Assembly (NCBI GenBank): GCA_015680685.1
Contig: MNCI01013895.1
Span: 47,383-109,382 of the forward strand
DNA length: 62,000 bases
From: Gnetum montanum
Lineage: Eukaryota > Streptophyta > Gnetopsida > Gnetales > Gnetaceae
Reading direction: 5' to 3'
The notes beneath the pieces were generated by a model, which was given only the letters and a program-made list of their open reading frames with translations, was not told where the DNA came from and made no database searches. Both the position numbers and the translations under genes were made by a program. Shown here one piece after another: positions 1 to 10,229 of the stretch; positions within the stretch are counted from its first letter, which is position 1, and each line of letters opens with the position of its first letter.

Positions 1-238
1 AAATAAATAAATATATATATAGCATTCAAATGTTTTTCCATTTTCTTTAATTTTCACAGTTTATTAGTGTTTTACATTTCATAATATTTTTCATTTTATG
101 AGTGACTCTTCTTACGAAACATCTCAACAAAGAGCTTTTACTCCTACCCATAGTCAACCAACTACTTGTCATTTCACTTTAAAAAAACAATGAGCTTCAC
201 TTTTTGCAAATTCAATTCTCAAGAAATCTTAGACTAAA
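1..238. other. AT-rich leader before gag relic
   Basis: The window opens with short TAAA and TA runs, then T-rich sequence. A short reading frame begins at an ATG at 99, in a different frame from the Gag relic, and ends within about 100 bases. This resembles the untranslated leader of the retroelement that follows. No LTR end or primer binding site is visible, so the 5' end of the element lies outside the window or is lost. Confidence 0.4.
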
Positions 239-1561
239 ATGGCAGCCTATCAACCCTCAGCTTCCTTGGTAAGAAACCCCTTTAACTTTCATAACTACCA
301 TAACATAACAAAATCCCTTCAGAACATAAACTTGTTATTCGATTCTACAACCCCTACGAATGATGCCCGCCAACACATACAATGTTTTGAAACCTTACTA
401 GGGATCCACAACATTGTATACAATGATGTGGCATGCAGGGTGTTTATAACAACGTTTAGGACTAAAGCAACCCAATGGTTCTTAATGCTTCCTGACACCT
501 CTATTAACACATGGCAAGAATTTTAAAACAAGTTTTTGGTTCAATTTGATAAATTTACAAGCCCTGCTATTGCATCAAACAACTTTACCAGCCTAAGAAA
601 GCTACATGGGGAAAATGTTAGGGATTATAACCTTAGATTCCTTCATCAATTTGCCTATGTGCCAAATGAGATGCGACCACAACCAGATGGTATCCTCAAC
701 TTCTATCTCTCTACCATCGATCCATACTTTACTTATGCTATCAAATCTGATTCTAACATAACAGAAATACAAGATGCAATGTTTAAAGCTATGGAATTAG
801 AGAAAATAACCCTTATGAACAATATCCAAACTCAATTTGAGATGATAAGTGGTACTAATCCTTTGCAATCAAACCCTCTACTCTTACCAACTTTTCAAAC
901 GTCTAATGTTATGTCTCAAAGTCTTCCTCTCTTTCAACCAACTCAACATTTAAGTAATTACTCTCAAGGCCCCATATCCTCTTCATTCTTACCATCCAAC
1001 ACTAGTTTGACTGATAACCAATCAAAAGCCTTGATCCAATCCATTATAAGCCCAAACGGGACATCGAATTCTGTTAAACCACCAAACCAAACTCAAGATC
1101 AGATGACTCAGATATTCACTTCACTATAAAAACTATCCAATGAAGCGGTTGAGATAAAGAGAAACAATAACAAAGGCCCTATACAATCAGAAAAACCAAG
1201 TACATCAATCAATGATGATTATTGTCGTATTCATAGTACGAGACAACATTCGGAAAAGACTTGTCCTCAATTCTTGACATTTTATGGTGAAAATACCCAA
1301 GGGCAACAAAATGGAAAAACCCCTATCATGGTTCTTAATGTACCTCATGAGATAGAAAATGAAGAGGTTTCCTCATTAGAAAAAGTTATGATAGGCGACC
1401 CTAACCCACATAACATTCACTACCGTAAACTTAGTGACATTGTAAATACCACACAACAACAAACTAGGAATAATTCCTATACACCTCCAAATAGAATAGT
1501 TCCTAGTCAAAACAATGTAAACAACCAATTCGGGTCATCCCAAATAATTGCCCCACAATGA
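239..1561 (+). pseudogene. Ty3/gypsy Gag relic (capsid and zinc-knuckle region)
   Basis: Gag forms the capsid of the retrotransposon particle and binds its RNA. Three open stretches (239-526, 536-1129, 1274-1561) lie in one frame and are separated only by single stops at 524-526 and 1127-1129. The first two carry the gypsy capsid pattern: a tryptophan-containing stretch (ATQWFLML), then INTWQEF, then a phenylalanine-rich helix (KFLVQF). A long Ser/Pro/Gln-rich region follows. Near 1222-1262 there is a histidine-containing knuckle, YCRIHSTRQHSEKTC, like the C-X2-H-X4-H-X4-C variant of several plant gypsy Gags. Beyond 1561 the frame shifts before the protease. This Gag differs from the Athila-like Gags elsewhere in the window, so it is a separate family. 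No LTR is attached. Confidence 0.75.
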
Positions 1562-1671
1562 TCAAAGCCCCCTTCTATACTTAGAAGAGCCCCATCTCAA
1601 CAAAAAGCCAAGGATGAACATAAGAATTATGATTTGGTGAGGACCTAAAAAGAGTTAAAGCTAACATTTCG

Positions 1672-2502
1672 ATGTATGACCTCCTACACTTCAATGAAAT
1701 GGAAGAAGTGATTTGGGATATGGGTCATACACTCGTAGCCCAAAGAGAAAAATCCCCAATTCCCAAAAGGCAAGTTCACTTCGTGGAAAGTCCTAACACA
1801 CTATTAGTACAAAATGCAAATAATTCCATGTCTAGCAAGAAGAACCACCTCCCTTTCCTAGCCACTTTGATTATTTTAGGAAAGAATGTCCATAACTGTT
1901 TAATGGATTTCAGTGTAACTATTAGTGTCATGCCTCTTGACATTTGTAATGCATTAGGAGCACAAATGATATCACAAACAAAAAGTATGATTCAACTCGA
2001 TGGATCTAATGTACCTGTGGTAGGATTATTAAAAGGAGCAAAAGTACAACTTAATCAATACCCTACATTTACATGTTATACGGATATCCTAGTAGTTGAC
2101 ATGACACCCACATATGGTGTGCTCTTATCTAGGAATTTTGGAGCTAAGTTTGGGGGCTTCTTTAGGTCGGATTTCTTGGAATTATTAATCCCTATCAAAG
2201 GAAAATCTAAGTATATGATTATACCTAGGGAACCCTTTTATAAGCAAGTGGTAATGACTTTTGATCAACAAACTACATCTCAAGGAAATCAAAACAACAA
2301 TCATTTCATTGGAGCGGTCAAATTAGGACTTGGTGAATATTTCTTAAATGATGATATAGATGAGGCTCCATGTATAAACCCTTTTACATACACATATTCT
2401 ACTCAATATTACCAAGCTTTTAGGGAATGGAAGAAGGTGTATGAAGATACTTTGCCATATCACCAACATGATGGAAAAACCTTTCTTTTCGGTGACCCAT
2501 AA
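1672..2502 (+). pseudogene. Retropepsin-like protease domain, active site lost
   Basis: This 276-codon open frame is the protease part of the preceding Gag-Pro relic, shifted in frame relative to Gag. It starts near SMYDLLHFNE, a motif often found just upstream of plant gypsy proteases. The core reads NCLMDFSVTISVMPLDICNA, where the family normally has Asp-Ser/Thr-Gly-Ala before the valine-methionine-proline stretch. The catalytic Asp is present but the following Ser-Gly-Ala is replaced by Phe-Ser-Val, so it should not be active. The C-terminal flap and LLSRNFGAKFGG stretch fit the family. The frame ends at a TAA, and no RT follows; the sequence passes into tandem repeats. An open frame with a dead active site suggests chance survival. 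Confidence 0.7.
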
Positions 2503-2627
2503 TTAATGCTTAATTATCTAGATAACATACAAGTCCCATCTACCAAATTTGATTGAATCATGTGTATAGACTTGTGCTTCATATGGTTAGGCATAGGGGA
2601 AACTTACCACTCATTAGTAGTTCAGCC

Positions 2628-3880
2628 CTAAGCCATCTAACACCTTTAGAAAAATATATGAAATTCATACCATGCTTTGACAATGACATAAATAACCAAA
2701 ATAATTGTAAGAATGTAATGATTGTATTGGTTTAGTATATACCAAGTTATCAGAGTTTTTGACCTTTTCTCTAAGCCATCAAAGGTTTATAGAACAATAT
2801 ATCAGATTCATGCCATGCTTCCACAATGGTATGAATAATGGTAAGAACATAATGATTGTGCTAATGAGATTGATGGTTCAATCTATACCAAATCATCAAA
2901 CATTTGAACTTTTCTTCTTCTATGGTTCACCTCTAAGCCATCTAACACCTCTAGGAAAATATATTAGTTTCATACAATGCATTGATAATAACATGAATAA
3001 CTAGAGTAATTGCAAGAACTTAATTATTGTGTTAGTTTAGTCTATACCAAGTCATAAAAATTTTTGACATTTGCCCTAAGCCATCATGGGTCTATAGAAA
3101 AATATATTGGATTCATCCCATGCTTTCACAATGACATCAATAATGGCAAGAACACAATGATTGTACTAATGAGATTGCTAATTTAATTTGTACCAGGTCA
3201 TCAAACTTTTTGACCTTTATGCTTCTTCTTCTTTACTTCACACCTAAGCCATTTGGCACCTCTAGAGAAATATATTAGCTTCATACCATGCTTTCAAAAT
3301 GACATGAATAATGGTAAGAACACAATGATTGTATTAATGAGATTGTTGGTTCAATCTGTACCAAGTCATCAAACTTTTTAAATTTTCTTTTTCTTGCTTC
3401 TATGCTTCAAACCTAAGCCATCTAGAACCTATAGGAAAATATATCATATTCATAGCATGCTTTCAAAATAACATAAATAATAAGAATAATTTCAAGAATG
3501 TAATGATTGTACTGCTAAGATTGTTGATTCAATATGTACCAATTCATAAAACTTTTTTACCTTACTCTAAGACATTTGATATTCACAAAAAAATATATCA
3601 AATTCATACCATGCTTCAACAATGACATGAATATCCCAAATAATTTTAAGAATGTAATGATTATGCTAATGAGATTGCTAATTTAATACATTAATGACAT
3701 GAATAATTGAAATAATTGTAAGAATGCAATGATTGTATTGATAAGATAACTGGAATAATCGCAAGAAATGCAATGATTGTACTAATGAAATTATGGGTTC
3801 AAAGTCTATACCAAGTCATCTAACTTTTTGACCTTTTCTCTAAAATAATCACAAGAAATGCAATCATTTTACAATTATGT
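2628..3880 (+). repeat. Tandem array, about 140-170 bp units
   Basis: Seven imperfect units begin with CTAAGCCAT or close variants at 2628, 2771, 2933, 3076, 3244, 3413 and 3566, giving spacings of 143, 162, 143, 168, 169 and 153. Each unit continues with an AAATATAT stretch, a CATACCATGCTT-like box, a ten-base ATGATTGTAC box and a TCTATACCAAGTCAT box. After 3600 the units break into fragments to about 3880. Short open frames here are products of the repeat and are not genes. Tandem repeats near the ends of plant gypsy elements are common, and this array may be part of the element whose gag-pro lies upstream. Confidence 0.8.
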
Positions 3881-4323
3881 TGGTGGACACAAACTTGGAG
3901 CATGAGGGTACAAACCCTAGAGAATAAGGAGATAATACTAACTTTAATTGTTCCTTGCCTAGAAATAAGCTATTTAGGTTGAAGATTTAGGCTATTATCA
4001 CTCTATTATTGCTAACGATCTAACATGTATTCTACTGAATGTCTTTGTAACTTTTACCAAGATATCATCTACCTTCTAAATCAAAAGGTCTTTGTACCTT
4101 TTACTACGATATCACTTATTACATGTGAAACCAATACTGTGGATTAAATATTTTATTCAATTAAATTTTTATTAATTTTATTTGAGTATAAACTAATTGA
4201 TTGATTTATTATATGGACTTGAAACTTGTAGCTTGTTACCACACCAACTAGAGTGATTTTATTTTTCTCAATTGCTTAGTAAGAAAACTTTGTATTTTCC
4301 AAATTGTTAGGTTGATCGTTGAT
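3881..4323. other. Unassigned AT-rich spacer
   Basis: No gene is seen between the tandem array and the first LTR. A pair of related stretches near 4040 and 4090 (TCTTTGTAACTTTTACC and TCTTTGTACCTTTTACT, each followed by a GATATCA box) indicates a small local duplication. The last five bases, TTGAT at 4319-4323, may be the target-site duplication of the element that starts at 4324. Confidence 0.4.
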
Positions 4324-5198
4324 TGATGAATCATGGTTTGTTAGGTGCTGATATTGGACCCTTGATATTGAACCCTCGATATCTGAACCTCAATATTGGA
4401 TATGTGATATCGTAGCCTAGTTAACGATATCGAATACATGATATCGTGGTTCCTATGTAAGCCTATAAATACCACATTTAGACACACAGGAAGGGAAGAG
4501 TTAGTAAGTGTAGGAATAGAGTCTTTTTTATTAATTTTTAGTTAATTCCAATTTTTTCCCCAGTGCATGCCTGCAATGTGATGATTGAAATTGTATGAAA
4601 CTTTTATTTGAGTGTGACGTACTTGGACACGTGCATGATTGATAATAAAAATCGAGATTAATCCATCATTGTAGCATTCACTTAGTTTTAATTGCTTAAT
4701 TATTATTGTTATTTATTGTTTTCTTAATTAATATTTCTTTACCATCATTAATTATGGAATGAGTACAACATAATTACAAACATTTAAGTGTAACTACTTG
4801 GTAACCTAGTAGCGTATCTAGGAGCACTCAAGTAATATACGCTTGGTAATCCCCGAAGTAGTACACAAGGTCCAAGATGCATACAGATGATTAAGGATGG
4901 ATGCTCATCACACATAGGCTAGTTTGGATTATGCTTCTCATTACCTATTAGCTTTAAAATAAGATTATTTCCCATTATCTCTAGGAGTAGCCTCATGTTA
5001 GAAGTCATATCATACACCTTACTCTGTACTAAACCATACATGACAAAGAAAATACTAGTTTAGGTGGGAAGACAATGAATTGTGATCAATGTGTGACTAT
5101 CTAGATGCCACAACTAGTCCATCTACAGAGTTCAACTAGATCATGCATGAACGATTGTATTCGTATGGTTGAGTGTAGGGGTACCTAGCCACTCATCA
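4324..5198 (+). repeat. 5' LTR, GATATC-rich U3 type
   Basis: The LTR starts TGATGAATCATGG and ends ACTCATCA directly before the primer binding site. U3 holds many GATATC/GATATT words, followed by a TATA box (CTATAAATA, near 4464). U5 carries two TTGGTAA boxes and the GGTTGAGTGTAGGGGTACCT terminus that recurs in other LTRs of the window. It pairs with 9370-10229. The 177-bp stretch 4919-5095 occurs again, inverted and apparently identical, at 5781-5957. Confidence 0.85.
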
Positions 5199-5199
5199 T

Positions 5200-5217
5200 T
5201 GGCACCATTGCCAGAGA
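5200..5217 (+). other. Primer binding site, tRNA-Asp type, degenerate
   Basis: TGGCACCATTGCCAGAGA lies one base after the LTR end. The usual tRNA-Asp complement in Athila-type elements is TGGCGCCGTTGCCGGGGA. The two match at 14 of 18 positions, and all four differences are G in the consensus and A here, as expected from cytosine deamination on the other strand. Confidence 0.7.
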
Positions 5218-5330
5218 TAGTGCTAGTTATTTAGATTAGTTGCATCATCCAAGATCGTTGTAACAAAGCATTGACGATATATCTTTCAGAAAGAAGTAAT
5301 CACAAATAAGTCACACACAAGCTCACAACA

Positions 5331-7373
5331 ATGTCTCTCTCATAAGACTATGATAACGCAACAATTAGTAAGGCAATTCATTAGAGAACCAATGAATTAT
5401 ATGATGATGAAGATAAAGTTTGGAGTACTCAATCTTATTTAGGGATCTCCTATGTACATAAATGAAGACAACATCATCCCAACTCATAAATTCATAACCT
5501 ACCTAGTGAAAATGAACCCCTGCTGGCCACTAAGAGCCTAATGCATATACAAGAGGTTGTTCAAATATCCCGCAGGCATCACAAGAAAAGCTATCTACCT
5601 AGGCTTGATTTAAACAATTTTTCAAGTTTTCAAGAGGCTATGTTTTAGATCCGCAACATCATTTACAAGCCTTCCATGATGCATGTGTATGGAATAATAT
5701 CGATAATGAGTGGAAAAAACTTAAGCTCTTTCCTATGACACTTGTTGGCCAAGCAAAAGTATGGTACAAATCCTTAAAANCACACATTGATCACAATTCA
5801 TTGTCTTCCCACCTAAACTAGTATTTTCTTTGTCATGTATGGTTTAGTACAGAGTAAGGTGTATGATATGACTTCTAACATGAGGCTACTCCTAGAGATA
5901 ATGGGAAATAATCTTATTTTAAAGCTAATAGGTAATGAGAAGCATAATCCAAACTAGNTGTTCTCTGAGGAAAGGCTAATGTACCATATCATAGATGGGT
6001 TCCATAATGAAACAAGGGAGACTCTAGGGATGTATGCCCTAGGTCAACTATATGAACTACGAACCCACCAATTCCAAGATCTTATTAAGCAGGTAGCCAA
6101 AGAAGAAGGAGAAATGGCTAAATGGGAGAATGTTGAAAACTCTAAACAAGATCAAAATCTCAAAATAGAAAAGGTCCATGATCATGAAAAGGAGAAATCA
6201 ACTAACCTGAAGGAGGTGGAAGCATCCTTGTCAATACCACAATCACTGGATGAAATTGAGGCAAAGATAAATAAGATGGAAAAATGGATATATGAAAAAT
6301 GTGGAGAATATGCCAACATTACTGGAGGTGAAACTATGCTGAATCAAGAAACAGGATAGGACACCACACAACAATTGGAAAGAAGGGTTGAAGAAAATAA
6401 GGATAAGAGCTCAACTGCATATCACCTGTATCAATGTGATGTTTGCTTGTATGATCACCCAAAAGGCCAATGCCCAATTGTGTTACATTTACATGAGAAT
6501 TGGAGAGGAATGCTACATCTAGACTTCATACAAAAATACTGTATTCAACCACTGTGGCAAAAACCCCAGTCGTGGGGAAGGCCATCGTCAAACCCACCAT
6601 AGCCTTTGTATGTCCTGATGCCAAATGTTCATTATGTTCAACACCCTATTTTTCCAATTGGATCAACATCCTCTACTTCATCTCATCATTATCATTCTCT
6701 TGAGTACTATCCACCCATGTCCTCTCCAATAAGACCACCATCTCATGTACCTTACACTTCTCCTCAACCTCAATATTCTCATTCTTCACCTCCTTCTACA
6801 TCGCCACCAGTTATGCCAGAACATTTTGCACGACAACACCAACCCACGAATGTTATTTATGCTGTTATTATCAATAGCAATGGAGGTCCTCCACAACATT
6901 GAAAGCGTCCTTTCTTTAGACATGACCATAGAAAGAGATAGCATGATTCTAAATCCATTGTATCCAACAACTCAACACAAGCCTAACGCTATGGTGCATC
7001 TTTCTCCTCAAACCCAACGCCTCATGTTACCTTATTAGGGCCATCAATTAATGTTCCAACAACCATGCGACCTAATGAATATAGCCACGTAGGGAGACAT
7101 ATTGATCCTTGCATCCCATCTTACGATCATGGGTGCCATAGTGGGTTAGCTCCTTATTACATGGCCACATCTTATAATTTTCCCCACTATGCCAACTTTA
7201 ATCAAGTGTGTGAACCCCAAATTGGGTACATTCCAACCTTCACATCAAAAGACACCAAATGGTTTGGATATGATCAAGTCCCAATATTTCAAAAATGCAT
7301 GGATCCAAACGTTCCATTTATTAATTCTCACCATGATCAAAAGTTTAGTTATGGGGGATATCCTCCATTCTAA
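5331..7373 (+). pseudogene. Athila-type Gag relic with zinc knuckle
   Basis: The ATG at 5331 (MSLS) matches the position and style of gag starts in the minus-strand relatives at 20216 and 56396. Following frames through several stops gives LLATKS and FHDACVWNN motifs that match the better gag copy near 27450-27640. At 5780-5958 the reading is replaced by an inverted piece of LTR between single Ns. It resumes with HIIDGFHNETRETLGMY, and the knuckle CDVCLYDHPKGQC (C-X2-C-X3-H-X4-C) lies at about 6435-6473. The C-terminal part (6606-7373) is rich in Pro, His, Ser and Tyr and is broken by frameshifts. The product would be the particle shell protein; this copy is dead. Confidence 0.7.
5781..5957 (-). 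other. Inverted 177-bp copy of 5' LTR between single Ns
   Basis: This segment appears to be the exact reverse complement of 4919-5095, and single N characters stand at 5780 and 5958. It replaces the stretch of gag expected between the WYKSL motif and the DGFHNETR motif. Perfect identity inside elements that are otherwise diverged, with N borders, suggests that an assembler filled a gap with the wrong local sequence. A real inversion is the less likely alternative. Confidence 0.85.
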
Positions 7374-8755
7374 CAAGCAGAAGTAATAAATGTTTTTCCT
7401 TTTCTTCAATTTTACAATTTTTTATTTTCTAGTTTTTTCATCTTTCAATTTGTTGTTTTATCTTTTTATTTATTATTTTATATTTTTATGGGTAATATCA
7501 TCTATGAATAAAACACTCATGTGACTTGTTGGTTGAGGTGTTGTTCTATGCCATCAAGTCTCATGTGAATAATTATTTGGACAGTGAGCCCACCACATCC
7601 ATCTAACCTTTCTATTAATAAGAGGTTCTACCTTGTTTGTGATGATATTATTGACATCATTAAAAATTAAAGTCATTTTATGCTCATTATGCCCAAAGTG
7701 AAGAATGATGGACTAAGAAGCAATGGCCAGGGTCTGACATCAAGGGGACTTGTGGATTCTTTTTGGTAACATCCATAGGTGCTATCATGTAGCCTAATTG
7801 TACTAAGATCCTTGTAGATCTAATGAAAATGGAAGTAAGAGTAATCAAGTCAATCAATAAAGAATCTCAATGGTGTTTTGGAGAGTTCCACTGGAAAGAC
7901 ATGTGCCCATGCCTAAAGGTTGGTGGCTTCTTTAGTTCATTGTTGGGAAGAACAAAGTGCTAAAGCAACTAGAAATAAATGTGTGTGTGCTGCAGAGAAA
8001 TTCCAACTCACTCCTCCCTTGGAAAAAATGCCAAGTGATCGTACACCTTGCTGTCATGGTGCTCTTATGGTTGTCCATCATTGGATGAAACAATGTGATG
8101 TCACTGATCGGAGGAATGAACTTGGTCTTGATTTTGAAGTGACAGGCTAATGACACATTAATCACGTCCTACACTCAGGATTCATTGTGCCCTGGGTCAA
8201 TTGCCTCGTGTACCAATCTCTACAATCCCTTCTACAATTTTCCTCATCTCGCTCTTCTTGAATTTTTGACTTATGTCTTGTGTAGCGTAGAATTCATACC
8301 TCATCATAGTGGTATTTACATGTGTGTGTTTTTTTTCCCTAGTGCAGATTACATTTAACCCTTTTAGTGCCTACGGAAATTTTTGGGTATAGTTACGTAA
8401 GGGCATGCTAGTTAAGAACCTACTTTGGGGAGGACCCACTTGCGTGACTTTTGTAATTTGTACTTGTTACACACCACCACATCATTTTATACCCTTTGAG
8501 TACTTCATTGCCAAATATATTCTTTCCTTTGTCATCATTTTATCAAATGTTTCTCAAAATCATTATGTGTCCTTTTATGTGTCACCTAAACAAAGCACGT
8601 CCGACATTAAATTTTTAGAGCAACTTGAAAAAATTCTAACTCTAAAATTATACTAAGCAAAGAATTCAACATTTATTAAAGGCAATGAGTAAGGTATGAA
8701 ATAATTAAACTTCTTTCAATAACCTTACTGACAATTGATCTTTGTGTGATTATAG
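7374..8755 (+). other. Noncoding spacer between gag and env-like remnant
   Basis: The region opens with T-rich sequence (7385-7500) that resembles the spacer after integrase in the related copy at 31570-31760, followed by sequence with weak similarity to 31760-32250. In this element gag is therefore joined straight to the post-pol spacer, and the whole pol region is missing. Short open frames at 7920-8165 and 8405-8656 have no recognisable motif. The spacer ends in a splice-acceptor-like TGTGTGATTATAG just before the env-like ATG. Confidence 0.5.
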
Positions 8756-9193
8756 ATGACACCTAAAAGAGGACAACAAGGAGGACATTCTCAAGGTGCA
8801 ACTAAATGCCCAGGGAGAGGTAGAGGCCAAGGTCCTCATGCAGAACATGCAGAGTAGGAGGCATAATCATTCAGCATCCATTAGGGAACTCTTATCACTG
8901 CACAATCTGGCCAAGAAAAAGGTGGAGAGGTTAGGGCCCGAGCTTATGAAGAGGAATGACAACTATTTGTGACATGGCATGTCAATGCCAATCAAGTGTT
9001 CCCGCAGCTGCTGTGTCCATGGGAAGTGCTGACTCCATCAAACATTGGAACATCAGCATGGATGACTCATAATCCTTGGATAAAAGAGGAGAAACATCAG
9101 GCGCTTCTTTAATGGTATCAATCTCAGAAGCCTAGAGCACAAAACAAAGGAAAGGCACCCATGGAAGAGCCACCACCATCAGGAACCCCATGA
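8756..9193 (+). pseudogene. Remnant of env-like ORF
   Basis: It begins MTPKRGQQGG, the same kind of basic Met-Thr/Ala-Pro-Arg/Lys start seen at 33261 and (with a mutated start) at 57566. After about 33 codons there are stops, then a readable stretch with YEEE-like and KGKAPMEEPPPSG segments ending at a TGA at 9191-9193. The large middle part present in the 57566-60380 copy is missing. The function of the family is not known to me; its position downstream of pol is that of the env-like ORF of Athila elements. Confidence 0.45.
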
Positions 9194-9360
9194 GTTTCAC
9201 AAGTTTTGTCTTTTTTGTTTGTGTCCAAATTTTTTTTAGTCCCACATTGCAGCATGAAACAATCCATGGTCATTCAATAATCTCATACCTATCCCCTGTT
9301 TGTAATTGAATGAACTTGTTCCTCACTTTCTTTGACTCAAGGATGAGTTGTTATTTAGTA

Positions 9361-9369
9361 ATGGGGGTA
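9361..9369 (+). other. Polypurine tract
   Basis: ATGGGGGTA lies directly before the right LTR. The same motif occurs, inverted, beside the LTR at 34018-34981, and in weaker form (ATGGGGTA, GTGGTGGTA) before the LTRs at 48221 and 60641. It would prime plus-strand DNA synthesis. Confidence 0.75.
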
Positions 9370-10229
9370 TGATGAATAGTGGTTTGTCAGGTGTTGATAT
9401 CAGACCCTCAATATTGGGTACGTGATATCATAGCTTGGTTAACGATATCGAATACACAATATTGTGGTTCTTGTATAAGCCTATAAATACCACATTTAGA
9501 CGCACAGGAAGGGAGTGTCAGTAAGTGTAGGAATAGTCTTTTTTATTAGTTTTCAATTAATTTCAATTCTTTCCCCAGTGCATGCCTGCAGTGTGATGAT
9601 TGTAATTGTACGAAACCTTTATTCGAGTGTGATGTACTTGGACATGCACATGATCAGTAATAAAGATCAAGATTACTCCATCATTGTAACATTTACTTAG
9701 TTTTAATTGCTTAATTATTATTTTTATTTATTGTTTTCTTAATTAATATTTCTTTACCATCATTTACTATTCCTATTGTTAATCGTAGAATGAGTATGAC
9801 TTAATTATAAACATTTAAGTGTAACTACCTAGTAACCCAATATCGTATCTAGAAGTGCTCAAGTAATATACGCTTGGTAATCTTAGAAGTAGTACACGAG
9901 GTCCAAGATGTATACGGATGATTAAGGATAGATGCTCATCACACATAGGCTAGTTTGGATTATGCTTCTCATTACCTATTAGCTTTAAAACAAGATTATT
10001 TTCCATTGTCTCTAGGAGTAGACTTGTGTTAGAAGTCATACCATACACCTCACTCTGGACTAAACCATATGTGATAAAGCAAATACTAGTCCAGGTGGGA
10101 AGACAACAAACTATGATCAACGTGTGACTATCTAGATGCCACAACTAGTCCGTCTGCGGAGTTCAATCGGATTGTGCATGAACGCTTGTATTCGTATGGT
10201 TGAGTGTAGGGGTACCTAGCCACTCATCA
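9370..10229 (+). repeat. 3' LTR, GATATC-rich U3 type
   Basis: Direct partner of 4324-5198. It has the same TGATGAAT start, GATATC-rich U3, TATA box (CTATAAATA near 9480), GTGCATGCCTGCAGTG segment, paired U5 boxes and CTCATCA end. The first part of U3 is shorter than in the 5' LTR because part of the GATATC-rich block is missing. The antisense frame at 9950-10144 is LTR sequence and not a gene. Confidence 0.85.

Larger units (their letters stand above)
4324..10229 (+). mobile_element. Athila-like LTR retrotransposon, pol deleted
   Basis: The element is bounded by two direct LTRs (4324-5198 and 9370-10229), both starting TGATGAAT and ending CTCATCA. A degenerate tRNA-Asp primer site follows the left LTR, and an ATGGGGGTA polypurine tract precedes the right one. 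The flanks TTGAT (4319-4323) and TTGAC (10230-10234) match at four of five bases and probably represent the target-site duplication. Inside are a broken Athila-type gag and a remnant of the env-like ORF. No protease, RT or integrase is present: gag passes directly into the T-rich spacer that lies after pol in related copies. It would have depended on other elements for movement. The two LTRs differ by many substitutions and small indels, so the insertion is old. Confidence 0.85.

Noticed and set aside
9950-10144. 64-codon minus-strand frame
   Set aside because: It lies wholly within the U5 part of an LTR and recurs with other LTR copies as a by-product.
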